A stretch of DNA of 64,000 nucleotides from contig NZ_CP016353.1 in assembly GCF_002240355.1 (NCBI RefSeq), positions 2,530,501 through 2,594,500 on the forward strand, written 5' to 3'. The DNA is from Prauserella marina. Its GTDB lineage: Bacteria > Actinomycetota > Actinomycetes > Mycobacteriales > Pseudonocardiaceae. The translations under genes and the position numbers were made by a program. Of this stretch, positions 43,128 to 52,170 are shown one piece after another (within the stretch, counting starts at the first letter, position 1; every line of letters starts with the position of its first letter). Below the pieces are notes generated by a model, which was not told where the DNA came from, did no database searches, and worked only from the letters and a program-made list of their open reading frames with translations.

Positions 43128-44213
43128 ATGAACAAGTCTTCTCATCGCGGTCGCGGAAGGGCCGCGGTGCTCGCGCTGCTTCTCGCGGCGGCCGCCGCCG
43201 CGCCGACCGCGACCGCGCACGCCGCCGGTGCGACGGTGCACGTTTCGCCCGGCACAGCCGATCCCGACTACGCCACCGTCGTCGATGTGCGCGGAAGCGG
43301 CTTCCAGTCGGTCCAAGGTGGGCACGGGGGCGTCTACGTGCTCTTCGGCTGGGTCTCCGACCCGGCCGGAGGCTGGCAGCCGAGTCAGGGAGGGGCGGCG
43401 GGCAGCACCTACAAGTACGTCCAGGACTCCGAGAGCAAGAACAACAACGGATTCCAGCGCTATCTCGCCTTTCCGGGCAGTGACACCGGGGACAGCGCCA
43501 ACGGTGTCGTGGCGGCGGACGGGACCTGGGCGACGCAACTGGTGATCCCGGGTGCCAGGTTCCCCGCCGTCGACAGGGCGGGAAACACGACGCAGGTCGA
43601 CTGCACGCAAGTGCGGTGCGGCGTCATCACCATCGGCGCGCACGGTGTCGTCAGTCCGGACAACGAGACGTTCACGCCTATCGACTTCGCCGCGCCAGGG
43701 CAAGCCGCGCCTGAACCCGAGCCGTCGAGCGAGCGGTCCGAAACCACCTCGGTGAAGCCTCCGGCGAAACCCGTCGTGAAGGCCGAGAACACCGAAACGA
43801 CGGCGGGTGAGGACGTCGAGGTGACCGGAACCGGATTCCGCCCCGGCGAGAACGTTGCGGTGACGCTGCACTCGGAACCGGTCAGCCTGCCTCAGGCGCG
43901 AGCGGGAGAGGACGGGAAATTCAGCTACACGGCGACGATCCCGCGCGACACCGAGGCGGGGGAGCACCGGCTCGTCTTCGCCGGTGAACAGTCCACTGTG
44001 GAGATATCGGTCGAACTGAGCGTGCGTGCCTCGCCCGTGCAGGCGCCCTCCACGTCGCAGGCCGCTCCGGAGCCGAGGGCGCAGGAAACAGGGGAGAAGG
44101 GAAACGCGCTGCTGATCGCCGTGCTCGTCGGGGGAGCGATCCTGCTGGTTGTCGCCGCGGTCGCGATCGTCGTGCGATCGCGGCGGGGGACAAGAGAAAA
44201 CGAAGGGAACTGA
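43128..44213 (+). CDS. Cell-surface protein of the heme locus (HtaC-like place)
   Basis: 361 aa, ATG start. A signal peptide (AAVLALLLAAAAAAPTATAHA) is followed by two Ig-like beta modules (VHVSPGTADPDYATVVDVRGSGF; ENTETTAGEDVEVTGTGFRPGE), a Pro/Glu-rich linker and a C-terminal membrane helix (NALLIAVLVGGAILLVVAAVAIVV) with a basic end. It follows hmuV by 13 bp. By position it matches the surface proteins of corynebacterial hmu loci; direct heme binding is an inference. Confidence 0.75.
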   Translation: MNKSSHRGRGRAAVLALLLAAAAAAPTATAHAAGATVHVSPGTADPDYATVVDVRGSGFQSVQGGHGGVYVLFGWVSDPAGGWQPSQGGAAGSTYKYVQDSESKNNNGFQRYLAFPGSDTGDSANGVVAADGTWATQLVIPGARFPAVDRAGNTTQVDCTQVRCGVITIGAHGVVSPDNETFTPIDFAAPGQAAPEPEPSSERSETTSVKPPAKPVVKAENTETTAGEDVEVTGTGFRPGENVAVTLHSEPVSLPQARAGEDGKFSYTATIPRDTEAGEHRLVFAGEQSTVEISVELSVRASPVQAPSTSQAAPEPRAQETGEKGNALLIAVLVGGAILLVVAAVAIVVRSRRGTRENEGN

Positions 44214-44214
44214 A

Positions 44215-46119
44215 GTGTCGAGAAGTGCGACTTTACGAAGACTGGGTGCCGCCGCGGCGACGCTGAGCCTGCTCGCCGGCACGGCGCTCGCGGCCGGACC
44301 CGCCGCCGCGCAGGACACCGGCGGTGACGAGACCTCCGGTCTGCACTGGGGTATCAAGCAATCGTGGCGCAACTACATGAACGCCTTCGGCGGAACGATC
44401 ACCCCTTCGGGAGGTGCCGTGCTGGATCCCGACCCGGAACTGCCGGCGCCGAAGCCGTACGTGTGGCCGGAGGAAGCGTCCACATTCGACCCCGCGACAG
44501 GTACGGGCACCGTGGAGTTCGGCGGGGCGGTGAGTTTCTCGATGCCCGCGCACTTCATCTGGGACTTCACCTTCGCCGAACCCGCGGTCACCTTCGAAGG
44601 CGATGGCACCGGCACGCTGTCGGGGACGGTCAGCTACGCGTTCTACGGCACGCGGGACAACCCCGAACAGGTACAGGAGCCGACCGAGGTCGTCTTCGCC
44701 GACCTGACCTTCGAAGGCGCCCCCGCCGCCGAGGGGGGCACCGTGGCCGCCACGATCTCCTCGGCCGTGCTGACCGAGGAAGGCGCGGCGGCGTTCGCGG
44801 GCTTCTACGAGCCGGGCGCCGAACTCGACGCGGGCGCGCTGACCTTCGCCGTGCCGGACAGCGAACCGCCACCGCAGGGAGAGCCCGCCGTCACGGTGAC
44901 GCCGTCGAAGGGTCTCGACCCCGATGGCGCCGAGGTGACCATCAAGGGCACCAATTTCGCGCACGATGGCAATGACGGCAAGGGGTACCGCCTGCGGGTC
45001 GGCCCCGGCCTCGACGGGCTCAAGGACCCCGGTGCGGGCGGCGCCTACCTGCTGGATCGCGAGATCCCGGTCGCCGACGACGGAACCTGGACGGTCACCA
45101 CGACCGTGAAGGCGGCCTACACCGGCACCGACGGGGTTTCCAGGACAGCGAAGGACACCCCGTTTTCCGTGCACACCTTCGCGTGGGAGTCGCGGGACAC
45201 CACGTGGGACACCACGACTCCGCTGGCGTTCGCGTCCACACCGGACGTACCCGGGCCCGGCGACGGAGACGGCAACGGGGACGGCGACAAGGACGACCCA
45301 GCGCCGTCCTGTGTGCTGACGCCGGACGACGCGGCCAAGGGAGACCTGGTGTGGGGACTGAAGAAGAGCTTCCGCAACTACGTCGGGGTCGGGATCGGCG
45401 GCGCGCGGGGTAACAGCATCACCGCAGGCGACGGTGCCGTGATCACCGACATCGACGAGGTCGTCCGTGACGGCACGCCGAACCCTGCCGGGGTTCCCAC
45501 CGGTGCCTACCGCTTCGCGTTCGGCTCAGCCGACTACCGCTCCGCCGACGAGTTCACCGTGAGCTACCGGGGCACGGTCACCTTCGCCTACCCTTCGCAC
45601 TTCTTCACCTTCGTGCTCGGTGACCCGGAGGTCGTCGTCGAAGGCGGCACCGGAACACTGCGCGCCGACGTCGAACTGCGGGCAGAGGAAGGCGCCCCGA
45701 GCGAGTCGGTGAACCTGCCGGGCGTCGCACTGGCCGAGCTCGACCTCGCCGGAGCCGAGGTGCGCGACGAGGGCGGGGCGCTGGCGATCGAGGACATCGC
45801 GGCGACGCTGGCCAGTGACGAGGCGTTCGCGGGCTTCTACACGGCTGGTACCGAACTCGACCCGGTCTCGCTGACACTCGGAGCGGAGTGCGCGCAATTG
45901 CCCGGCGGCAACGGCGGCAACACCGGCGGCATCGGCGCCGGTGGTGGGTCAGGCAACAACCTTGTGCCCTCGGTGCAGTTCCGGCCGCAGGCTGGAGCGA
46001 ACGGCCTCGCCCAGACCGGCATGGGCGCGTGGCCGGTCTACGCGGGATTGTCCTTGCTCGTCGGAGGTGTCGCGTTGACGCTGCTGGCTCGCCGTCGCGC
46101 CGGTGCCTCGGACACCTAG
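44215..46119 (+). CDS. htaA: HtaA-type heme-binding surface protein with LAxTG sorting signal
   Basis: 634 aa, GTG start 1 bp after the previous stop. A signal peptide is followed by two HtaA domains (about 45-220, from LHWGIKQSWRNYM; and about 380-560, from LVWGLKKSFRNYV) separated by an Ig-like module (VTVTPSKGLDPDGAEVTIKG). The C-terminus has GLAQTG, a hydrophobic stretch and RRRAG, a typical class E sortase LAxTG signal, so it is probably cell-wall anchored. It would bind heme outside the cell and pass it to HmuT. Confidence 0.88.
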   Translation: MSRSATLRRLGAAAATLSLLAGTALAAGPAAAQDTGGDETSGLHWGIKQSWRNYMNAFGGTITPSGGAVLDPDPELPAPKPYVWPEEASTFDPATGTGTVEFGGAVSFSMPAHFIWDFTFAEPAVTFEGDGTGTLSGTVSYAFYGTRDNPEQVQEPTEVVFADLTFEGAPAAEGGTVAATISSAVLTEEGAAAFAGFYEPGAELDAGALTFAVPDSEPPPQGEPAVTVTPSKGLDPDGAEVTIKGTNFAHDGNDGKGYRLRVGPGLDGLKDPGAGGAYLLDREIPVADDGTWTVTTTVKAAYTGTDGVSRTAKDTPFSVHTFAWESRDTTWDTTTPLAFASTPDVPGPGDGDGNGDGDKDDPAPSCVLTPDDAAKGDLVWGLKKSFRNYVGVGIGGARGNSITAGDGAVITDIDEVVRDGTPNPAGVPTGAYRFAFGSADYRSADEFTVSYRGTVTFAYPSHFFTFVLGDPEVVVEGGTGTLRADVELRAEEGAPSESVNLPGVALAELDLAGAEVRDEGGALAIEDIAATLASDEAFAGFYTAGTELDPVSLTLGAECAQLPGGNGGNTGGIGAGGGSGNNLVPSVQFRPQAGANGLAQTGMGAWPVYAGLSLLVGGVALTLLARRRAGASDT

Positions 46120-46128
46120 GACAGTGGC

Positions 46129-46161
46129 GGCGCCCCGAGGGGAGACTCCCTTCGGGGCGCC
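46129..46161. terminator. Bidirectional terminator between htaA and the UbiA gene
   Basis: GGCGCCCCGA (46129-46138) pairs with TCGGGGCGCC (46152-46161), with a smaller GGG/CCC stem inside. The genes on both sides converge here. Confidence 0.8.
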
Positions 46162-46164
46162 GGT

Positions 46165-47067
46165 TCACGCGGCGGCGAGCGGAACCAGCGCGAGGCTCAG
46201 CTCGCCCAGCGTGACGAACAGCAGAACTCGCTTGCCTGCCCAGGAAGCCAAGGGAATCCGGGCTCCGGTCAGCGGTGCGATCGCGATCGCGAGCACGACG
46301 ACGTGCATTGCCACCGCCACCGCGGCGAGACCGAAACCGAGCAGCGCGCTGAGGCCGCTCGCCACGACGGCGACCCCCACCGCCATCGTGGCGCTCGCGG
46401 TGCCGGTGGTCCGCGCGGCACCGTGGCGTACCGCGGGAGTTCCGTCCCCTGCCTTGCGATCACCGTCGAGATCCGGCACCGACCACCACGCGGTCCGGCC
46501 GGTGCACATGATCCCCAGCCCCGCGGCAATGACGGCGACCAGGGTGTCGAGGTGAGCGGCGACGGCCGCATACGACAGCAGGACCGGCAGGGTGGTGGTG
46601 CCGAGTCCGAACACGACGGAGCCCGGCCAGCCCCTGTGCTTCAGGCGTAACGGGCGCAGATTGTAGGCGAGGTGTGCCGCGACGATGGCCAGCGCGCAGG
46701 CGAGGACCTGCCAGCGGCCGGTGAGCACGGAGATCACGACCACGAGCCCGAGACCACACAGGATCTCGCCGATCGCCCAGTAGAGCGTGTTCCTCGGCGA
46801 GATGCGGCCTACCGCGAAGGCCAGGCTTCGCTTCTCACCGTGGAACTTGTCCGACTCGGCGTCGGCGACGGTGTTGAGCGCGAGGCCCGCGGCGAAGAAC
46901 AACATGTTGGCGACGAGGGCGGGAATCGCGAGCAGCCAGTCGACGTCCGTCACGATCGCCGCGAAGCACGCGCCCCACACGCCGTAGCAGGCCAGCATGA
47001 TGGGCATCGGATGGGTGAGGCGGTGAACGGTGATCAGGTCGGACACGGTGCTCGGCTGAGCCGTCAC
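46165..47067 (-). CDS. UbiA-family prenyltransferase
   Basis: 300 aa from the GTG at 47067 (GGGAGG 10 bases upstream); the alternative TTG at 47085 is less likely. The first Asp-rich motif is NTVADAESDKFHGEKR and the second DLDGDRKAGDGT, both binding Mg-diphosphate. Eight to nine membrane helices. It joins a prenyl diphosphate to an acceptor in the membrane. It has no menaquinone genes beside it, so the acceptor is open; a TetR gene lies upstream. Confidence 0.85.
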   Translation of the reverse strand: MTAQPSTVSDLITVHRLTHPMPIMLACYGVWGACFAAIVTDVDWLLAIPALVANMLFFAAGLALNTVADAESDKFHGEKRSLAFAVGRISPRNTLYWAIGEILCGLGLVVVISVLTGRWQVLACALAIVAAHLAYNLRPLRLKHRGWPGSVVFGLGTTTLPVLLSYAAVAAHLDTLVAVIAAGLGIMCTGRTAWWSVPDLDGDRKAGDGTPAVRHGAARTTGTASATMAVGVAVVASGLSALLGFGLAAVAVAMHVVVLAIAIAPLTGARIPLASWAGKRVLLFVTLGELSLALVPLAAA

Positions 47068-47148
47068 GACGGGCTGGCCTCCCAATGCGGTTCGCTGCGA
47101 CGCTCCGGTCGAGTTTCCTCTCGCGGAGCATGGCCTGGCAAGGGCTGT

Positions 47149-47814
47149 TCAGACCTCGTCGGGACGTAGCGCGTCGAGGATGAGGGAGAGGCCGAACTCG
47201 AACTCGTCGGCGTAGGAGTAGCCGGGAAGCAGGGCATGCTCGGTCATGAGTTCCAGCAGATGCGGGTGGGTGCCCTCCGGAAGCGCGCGCTGGATGCCCT
47301 CGGCGACGTCGCCGAGTTCGCCGGGGCCGGTGAACGGCAGGCTCAGCTCCTGGAGCACGAAACCGTAGAGGTAACTGTCGATGGCCGAGAAGGCGTGTGC
47401 GGTCATGGCGACGGAGAACCCGCCGGCGCGCAGCACACCGATGACCGCGTCGTGATGGCGCAAGGTCGCGGGGCCCGGCGTGCGGCGGGAATCCATCAGG
47501 CCGACGGCCCACGGATGGCGCCGCAGAGCCGCGCGTGAGGAGACGGCGCGCTCGCGCATGGCCTGTTTCCACTCCTCGGCCGGCGCGGGCAGGTCGATCT
47601 CGGCGAACACCGCGTCGACCATCCCGTCCAGCATGTCCTCTCTGCCCGACACGTGGTTGTAGAGCGACATCGCCTCGACGCCGAGCCGCGCCGCGATGGC
47701 GCGCATGCTGATTCCGGTCTCGCCCTTCTCGTCGGCCAGCGTGATCGCGGCGGTGACGACCCGGTCCCGGTTGAGCGGCGCTCGCTTCGCCGCACGCTTG
47801 CCGGGTTCGCGCAT
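47149..47814 (-). CDS. TetR-family regulator (TetR_C_1 type)
   Basis: 221 aa, ATG start. The HTH is RVVTAAITLADEKGETGISMRAIAARLGVEAMSLYNHV. GREDMLDGMVDAVFAEI continues into the C-terminal domain of the classical TetR/TetR_C_1 group, often tied to drug efflux or lipid-like ligands. It is divergent from the NmrA-like gene with two operator-like palindromes between. Confidence 0.85.
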   Translation of the reverse strand: MREPGKRAAKRAPLNRDRVVTAAITLADEKGETGISMRAIAARLGVEAMSLYNHVSGREDMLDGMVDAVFAEIDLPAPAEEWKQAMRERAVSSRAALRRHPWAVGLMDSRRTPGPATLRHHDAVIGVLRAGGFSVAMTAHAFSAIDSYLYGFVLQELSLPFTGPGELGDVAEGIQRALPEGTHPHLLELMTEHALLPGYSYADEFEFGLSLILDALRPDEV

Positions 47815-47840
47815 CGGTTCTCCTCTCGCCGGTTGACGGA

Positions 47841-47876
47841 CTTACAGTGTAAGCGTACCGTGACTTACGCTGTAAG
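47841..47876. promoter_or_regulatory. Twin TetR operators
   Basis: CTTACAGTGTAAG (47841-47853) and CTTACGCTGTAAG (47864-47876) are 13-bp palindromes 23 bp apart, centred between the divergent TetR and NmrA-like genes. Confidence 0.8.
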
Positions 47877-47908
47877 CCGGTTGACGACACGAGAGTCGGG
47901 AGCGGGAC

Positions 47909-48616
47909 ATGAGCACGGACGCGATCCGGAAGGTCTGCATCGTCGGCGCCTCGGGCAAACTCGGGCAGTACCTGGTCAGGCAGGCGCTGGACCGTGGTTA
48001 CGAGGTCGTCGGGGTGTGTCGCGAGCGCAGCGTGCCGAAGCTGGCCGCGTTCGCCGACCGGATCACGATCGTGCCTGGGCCCACGAACGACAGGGACGTC
48101 GTCAGGAAGGCGGTCGCCGGATGCGACGCCGTTCTGTCCATTTTGGTCCCGTGGGGTGTCAGGCAGTACTCGTCCGGCACCGCGCAGGCGGTGCTCGATT
48201 TCGCCGAACCCGGTGCGCGCCTTGTGTTCTCCTGCGGCTGGCACATCAGCATGGACGGTGAGGACCGCTACTCGTGGCGGCTCAGGACGACGATCCGCAT
48301 CGTCACCCCGCTGGCTCGTCTCGTGCGTGCCGTCGACATCGACGACCAGGTCGAGGCGTGCGGGCGGATCTTCGCCAGCGACCGCAGATGGACCGTGGTC
48401 AGGGGAAGCGACCTCGAAGAGGGAGAAAGCCAGGGGCTACCGGTGTGGAGCCGTCACGTCGGCGACCCGGTTCTCGCGAGCAACCTGACGCGGCGGGTGG
48501 ATTTCGCGCTGTTCATGACGGAAGCACTCACCGACGATTCGCTCATCGGGCAAGCGCCCGCCATCGTCGGCCGCCTTTCGCCGAGCGCGCGGGCGCACGC
48601 GAAAGGTGCCGCCTAG
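47909..48616 (+). CDS. NAD(P)-binding NmrA-like oxidoreductase
   Basis: 235 aa, ATG start. VCIVGASGKLGQYLVRQAL is the nucleotide-binding loop, and RERSVPKLAAFADRI and PGPTNDRDVVRKAVAGCDAVLSIL follow the atypical SDR/NmrA pattern. The Tyr-Lys pair of classical SDRs is not evident. It is controlled by the divergent TetR gene. The stop overlaps that of the convergent TetR gene at 48613 within CTAG. Confidence 0.8.
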   Translation: MSTDAIRKVCIVGASGKLGQYLVRQALDRGYEVVGVCRERSVPKLAAFADRITIVPGPTNDRDVVRKAVAGCDAVLSILVPWGVRQYSSGTAQAVLDFAEPGARLVFSCGWHISMDGEDRYSWRLRTTIRIVTPLARLVRAVDIDDQVEACGRIFASDRRWTVVRGSDLEEGESQGLPVWSRHVGDPVLASNLTRRVDFALFMTEALTDDSLIGQAPAIVGRLSPSARAHAKGAA

Positions 48617-49209
48617 TTTGGGTCGACGGTGATCGCGGTGAGGGCGCCGTGGACGAGTTCGGGCAGCCTGCCGCCGTGAGCGATCCACTCGTCGAGTGAG
48701 ATCCGGATCGCGGCCATGGTCAGCGCGGCGAGCAACCGGGGTCGTGGGTCGTGCTCGGTGAGCTTCGCGAAGCGCGGGGTGAGTTGTTCGGTGATGGCCT
48801 TCTCGTAGCGCAGGTAGGTTTGCGCCGTCCACGCGTCGAGTGCGGGGGAGCGGCGGTTGAGTCTCGCCAGTTCGCTGATCCGGTCACCGTGCGCGGGAAA
48901 CTGATCCGCGAGTTCGGCGAAGGCGGCCACGAGCGCGTCTTTCGGTGACAACCGTGCGGGCTGCCTGGCGATCGCCTCGGTCACCAGCGTCAGCCAGGGC
49001 GCGGTGACGCCGTCGGCGACCGCGCTTTCTTTGGTTTCGTAGTAACGGAAAAACGTCGCGCGGGCCACCTCGGCCTCCGAGGCGATCCGGTTCACCGTGG
49101 TGCGGGAAAGGCCGTGCTCGCCCGCGAGCCGTGCGGCGGTGGCGGCGATCCGGGCTTTCGTCGCCCGCCTCTTGCGGACGGACGGGGTCTCAGCTTCACT
49201 GTGAGACAT
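48613..49209 (-). CDS. TetR-family regulator
   Basis: 198 aa, ATG start. TKARIAATAARLAGEHGLSRTTVNRIASEAEVARATFFRYY is the HTH. The C-terminal domain (LFARLNRRS-like helices, PRLLAALTMAAIRISLDEWI) is of the actinomycete type that senses small hydrophobic ligands. It is divergent from the PPOX-like gene at 49268, and an operator-like palindrome covers its own start codon. Confidence 0.83.
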   Translation of the reverse strand: MSHSEAETPSVRKRRATKARIAATAARLAGEHGLSRTTVNRIASEAEVARATFFRYYETKESAVADGVTAPWLTLVTEAIARQPARLSPKDALVAAFAELADQFPAHGDRISELARLNRRSPALDAWTAQTYLRYEKAITEQLTPRFAKLTEHDPRPRLLAALTMAAIRISLDEWIAHGGRLPELVHGALTAITVDPN

Positions 49210-49216
49210 AGTCTCA
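49202..49216. promoter_or_regulatory. TetR operator overlapping a start codon
   Basis: TGAGAC-ATA-GTCTCA has perfect 6-bp arms, and its central CAT is the TetR start codon (49207-49209, minus strand). A further half-site GTCTCA recurs at 49228-49233. Confidence 0.7.
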
Positions 49217-49267
49217 TTTTGGACCGTGTCTCACCGAGATGGCAACCGAGTGGCGAAGGTGGCTCGC

Positions 49268-49765
49268 ATGGGAGTGAACCAGCGAGAAGAAATCGTGATG
49301 TCCGCCGACGAGATCACGAATTTCCTGACCGAACAACGGATCGCGACGCTGGCGACCGTGTCCCCTTCGGGGCAGCCCCACCTCGTGGCGATGTGGTACG
49401 CGCTGATCGACGGCGTGATGTGGTTCGAGACCAAGGCCAAATCGCAGAAAGCGGTGAACATCCGCAGGGACGACAGGGTCACCGTGATGGTCGAGACGGG
49501 GCACACCTACGACGCCTTGCGCGGGGTCGCCCTGGAGGGGCGCGCCACGATCGTCGACGACCCCGGCGCGCTGTGGGCGGTCGGAGTGAACGTGTGGGAG
49601 CGCTACACCGGCCCCTACACCGAAGAGGTCCGGCCGATGGTGGAGTTCATGCTCCGCAAACGACTCGCCGTGCGGATCGACGTGCAGCGGTGCCGGTCGT
49701 GGGATCACCGCAAACTTGAACTGCCCGAGATGCCGCTCGGCGGAAGCACGGCAGCCTTTCTCTGA
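49268..49765 (+). CDS. PPOX-class F420-dependent oxidoreductase
   Basis: 165 aa from the ATG at 49268 (AAGG upstream); a GTG at 49226 and an ATG at 49298 are also in frame. ITNFLTEQRIATLATVSPSGQPHLVAMWYALIDGVMWFETKAKSQKAVN is the split-barrel opening with the FMN/F420 phosphate-binding strand (given as spaced segments of the family). It probably reduces a small molecule with F420H2. It is divergent from a TetR gene. Confidence 0.8.
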   Translation: MGVNQREEIVMSADEITNFLTEQRIATLATVSPSGQPHLVAMWYALIDGVMWFETKAKSQKAVNIRRDDRVTVMVETGHTYDALRGVALEGRATIVDDPGALWAVGVNVWERYTGPYTEEVRPMVEFMLRKRLAVRIDVQRCRSWDHRKLELPEMPLGGSTAAFL

Positions 49766-49779
49766 GCTTTCCCGCCGGG

Positions 49780-50337
49780 TCAGGACACGTGCTCGGCGAT
49801 CGCCGTCACGGTCGCCATGACCATGTCCCGCTCCAGCGGGGCGCGCTCGAAAGCCTGGTGCATGGTCCAGCCCTCGACGAGCGCGTCGAGCGCGAGTCTC
49901 GTTCGCTCGGGGAAATGCGCGGCGAGGTTTTCCCTGCTGCGGAACATCCACTGCCGCGCCGTCTCGGCGACGGCGGCGTTGTGGTTGGCGTAGGCGTACA
50001 TCTCGAAAAGGAGCACGACTTCTCGCGGGGTGGCGTATTCGGGACCGCAGATGAGATCGGTGACGGCCGCGCACGCCTCCCTCCGGTCGCTCGCCGCCTC
50101 CATTGCCGCGCGGTAGCGCACCGACATCGACTCGGAAAGCCGGGCGAAGGTCTGTTCGAGTATCGCTTCGAGCCCTTCGAAGTGGTAGGTGAGCGATCCG
50201 AGCGGAACGTCGGCGGCTTCGGCGATCCGGCGGTGGGTGGTGGCGTGCACACCGCGCTCGGCGATGACGTCACGAGCCGCGTCGAGGATGCGTTCCTTGC
50301 GCAGCGGGTCGTTGGCGACCCTTCTCGTTCCGGCCAT
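49780..50337 (-). CDS. TetR-family regulator
   Basis: 185 aa, ATG start. KERILDAARDVIAERGVHATTHRRIAEAADVPLGSLTYHF is the HTH, of the group that often controls MFS exporters. It is divergent from the MFS gene at 50471 with a palindrome at 50418-50441 between. Confidence 0.85.
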   Translation of the reverse strand: MAGTRRVANDPLRKERILDAARDVIAERGVHATTHRRIAEAADVPLGSLTYHFEGLEAILEQTFARLSESMSVRYRAAMEAASDRREACAAVTDLICGPEYATPREVVLLFEMYAYANHNAAVAETARQWMFRSRENLAAHFPERTRLALDALVEGWTMHQAFERAPLERDMVMATVTAIAEHVS

Positions 50338-50417
50338 TCACTCGCCTCCCTCGGGCGATCCTAGCCGGGCGTGGGTCGGCGTCAGGTTCGCGGAGACCCC
50401 GGCAAACGGTCCGCGAT

Positions 50418-50441
50418 AAGTGTGTACATTTGTACGTACTT
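50418..50441. promoter_or_regulatory. Putative TetR operator upstream of the MFS gene
   Basis: The palindrome AAGTgtGTACATTTGTAC plus gtACTT is symmetric about 50429.5 with 20 of 24 positions matching; the core GTACA-TT-TGTAC is perfect. Confidence 0.7.
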
Positions 50442-50470
50442 GGCTGTCGTGTCGGGAAGGGGAGGACGGC

Positions 50471-51670
50471 GTGGATCGCCTGACCCAGCGCCGCCGCAGG
50501 GCGCTGTACGTGCTGTTTTTCCTGCCAGGACTGGCCATCGCGTCGTGGGTGACGCGGACGCCGTCGATCCGGGACCTCCTCGGTGCCTCGACGGCCGAGA
50601 TGGGCGTGGTGTTGTTCGGCCTTTCCGTCGGTTCGATGGCCGGCATCCTCGGCTCGGGGCCGCTGGTGGCGCGATTCGGCGCCAGGCCGGTGATCATCGT
50701 GGGCACGGTCGGGGTCGTGGCCAGCATGCCGGTGATCGGTCTGGGGGGCGCGCTCGCGAGCAGTCCGCTCGTCGCCGCTGGATTGTGCCTTTTCGGGCTG
50801 GGCATGGGTGGCGGCGAGGTCGCGCTGAACATCGAGGGCGCCGACGTCGAGAGGATCATCGGGCGGGCCGTGCTGCCCACCATGCACGGTTTCTTCAGTC
50901 TCGGCACGACGATCGGCGCCATGCTCGGTATCGGGTTCACCGCCGCGGATTTCCCGGTGGCCTGGCATCTGCTCGGCGTGGGAGTGGTAGCCCTTTCCGC
51001 GTTCGCCGTCGTGGCGGGGCGGCTGCCTTCGGGCGTCGGCAAGCAGCCCAAGCGCTCGCGCGCGGAGCGAGCCGGATCGCCGAAACCGGGCGTGTGGCGG
51101 GATTCGCGGCTCGCGCTCATCGGCGTCATCGTGCTGGCGATGGCATTGGCCGAGGGAACGGCCAACGACTGGCTGCCGCTGGTGATGGTCGACGGGCACG
51201 GCTTCGTTCCCGCGCTCGGTTCCGCGATCTACGCGGTGTTCGCGGCTTCGATGACCGTCGGCCGCTTCGTCGGCGGCTTCTTCCTCGAACGGGCCGGTCG
51301 CGCGGCGGTGGTCAGGGCGAGCGCTCTCGCCGGAACTCTCGGGCTGGCCCTGGTGATCTTCGTGGACAATCAGGTCGCCGCGGGCGCGGCCGTGGTGCTG
51401 TGGGGACTGGGCACCTCACTCGGATTTCCGGTCGCGCTGTCGGCGGCAGGCGATTCCGGCGAGAACCCGGCCGCGCGGGTGTCGCTCGTCGCGACGGCGG
51501 GCTATTGCGCGTTTCTCGTCGGCCCGCCGGTGCTGGGCTTCCTCGGAGAGGAATTCGGCCTTCGCAACGCGCTGATCGTGGTGCTCGGGTTCGTCGCGCT
51601 GGCCGCCGTACTCGCTCCCGCCGTCGCCAAGCGCGAACGGTCCGCGCCGGAGCGGGTCAGGGCCGGGTAA
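50471..51670 (+). CDS. MFS transporter
   Basis: 399 aa from the GTG at 50471, with GGAGG 5 bases upstream. Twelve membrane helices; SIRDLLGASTAEMGVVLFGLSVGSMAG and LVARFGARPVIIVG (loop 2-3 motif A form) fit the YbjJ-like group of the family. It may export or import a small molecule sensed by the divergent TetR protein. The substrate is unknown. Confidence 0.82.
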   Translation: MDRLTQRRRRALYVLFFLPGLAIASWVTRTPSIRDLLGASTAEMGVVLFGLSVGSMAGILGSGPLVARFGARPVIIVGTVGVVASMPVIGLGGALASSPLVAAGLCLFGLGMGGGEVALNIEGADVERIIGRAVLPTMHGFFSLGTTIGAMLGIGFTAADFPVAWHLLGVGVVALSAFAVVAGRLPSGVGKQPKRSRAERAGSPKPGVWRDSRLALIGVIVLAMALAEGTANDWLPLVMVDGHGFVPALGSAIYAVFAASMTVGRFVGGFFLERAGRAAVVRASALAGTLGLALVIFVDNQVAAGAAVVLWGLGTSLGFPVALSAAGDSGENPAARVSLVATAGYCAFLVGPPVLGFLGEEFGLRNALIVVLGFVALAAVLAPAVAKRERSAPERVRAG

Positions 51671-51708
51671 CCTGCGGCGGGGCGCACCAGGGCAGGAGGA
51701 GGATTCCG

Positions 51709-52170
51709 GTGACCGAGACCGGCGACCGCGACGAGTACGGGACCGGGCTGACCTGGGGACTCAAGCGCAGCTTCATCAGCTACGTGTCGCGGCTTCCCGA
51801 CCTGCGGCACGCCGCGGTCGACGGCGCCTCCATCGTGCGGCCGAGCCTGCTCCACTTCGAGTTCGCCGAGTACGCGAACGGAGTGGCGAAATTCAAAGGG
51901 GACGTGCGGATCGCCGGTCACGGCAACCTGCTTTACGTCATGATCACCGACCCGTGGGTCGAGTTCACCGCCGAAGGCGGCGTGCTCAGCGTGATCGACA
52001 TCCAGTACTGGCCCGACAGGGACCGGCGGTTGCCGCTGGCGACCCTGCGTGGCGGCGCACCCGAGCTGCGGGCGTTTCTCACCGAGGAGGGGCGGGCGGT
52101 GTTCGGCGACCAGTACCCGGCCGGTATCGAACTCGATCCGGTCGTGATCAGACTGCCTGACCCGGCCTAA
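51709..52170 (+). CDS. Stand-alone HtaA-domain protein without signal peptide
   Basis: 153 aa, GTG start with AGGAGGAGG 6 bases upstream. The whole protein is one HtaA domain (LTWGLKRSFISYVSRLPD; HFEFAEYANGVAKFKGDVRI; GHGNLLYVMITDPWVEF). There is no export signal, membrane helix or sorting motif, so it should stay in the cytoplasm. It follows the MFS gene by 38 bp. It may bind heme inside the cell. Its stop overlaps the convergent TetR stop. Confidence 0.8.
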   Translation: MTETGDRDEYGTGLTWGLKRSFISYVSRLPDLRHAAVDGASIVRPSLLHFEFAEYANGVAKFKGDVRIAGHGNLLYVMITDPWVEFTAEGGVLSVIDIQYWPDRDRRLPLATLRGGAPELRAFLTEEGRAVFGDQYPAGIELDPVVIRLPDPA

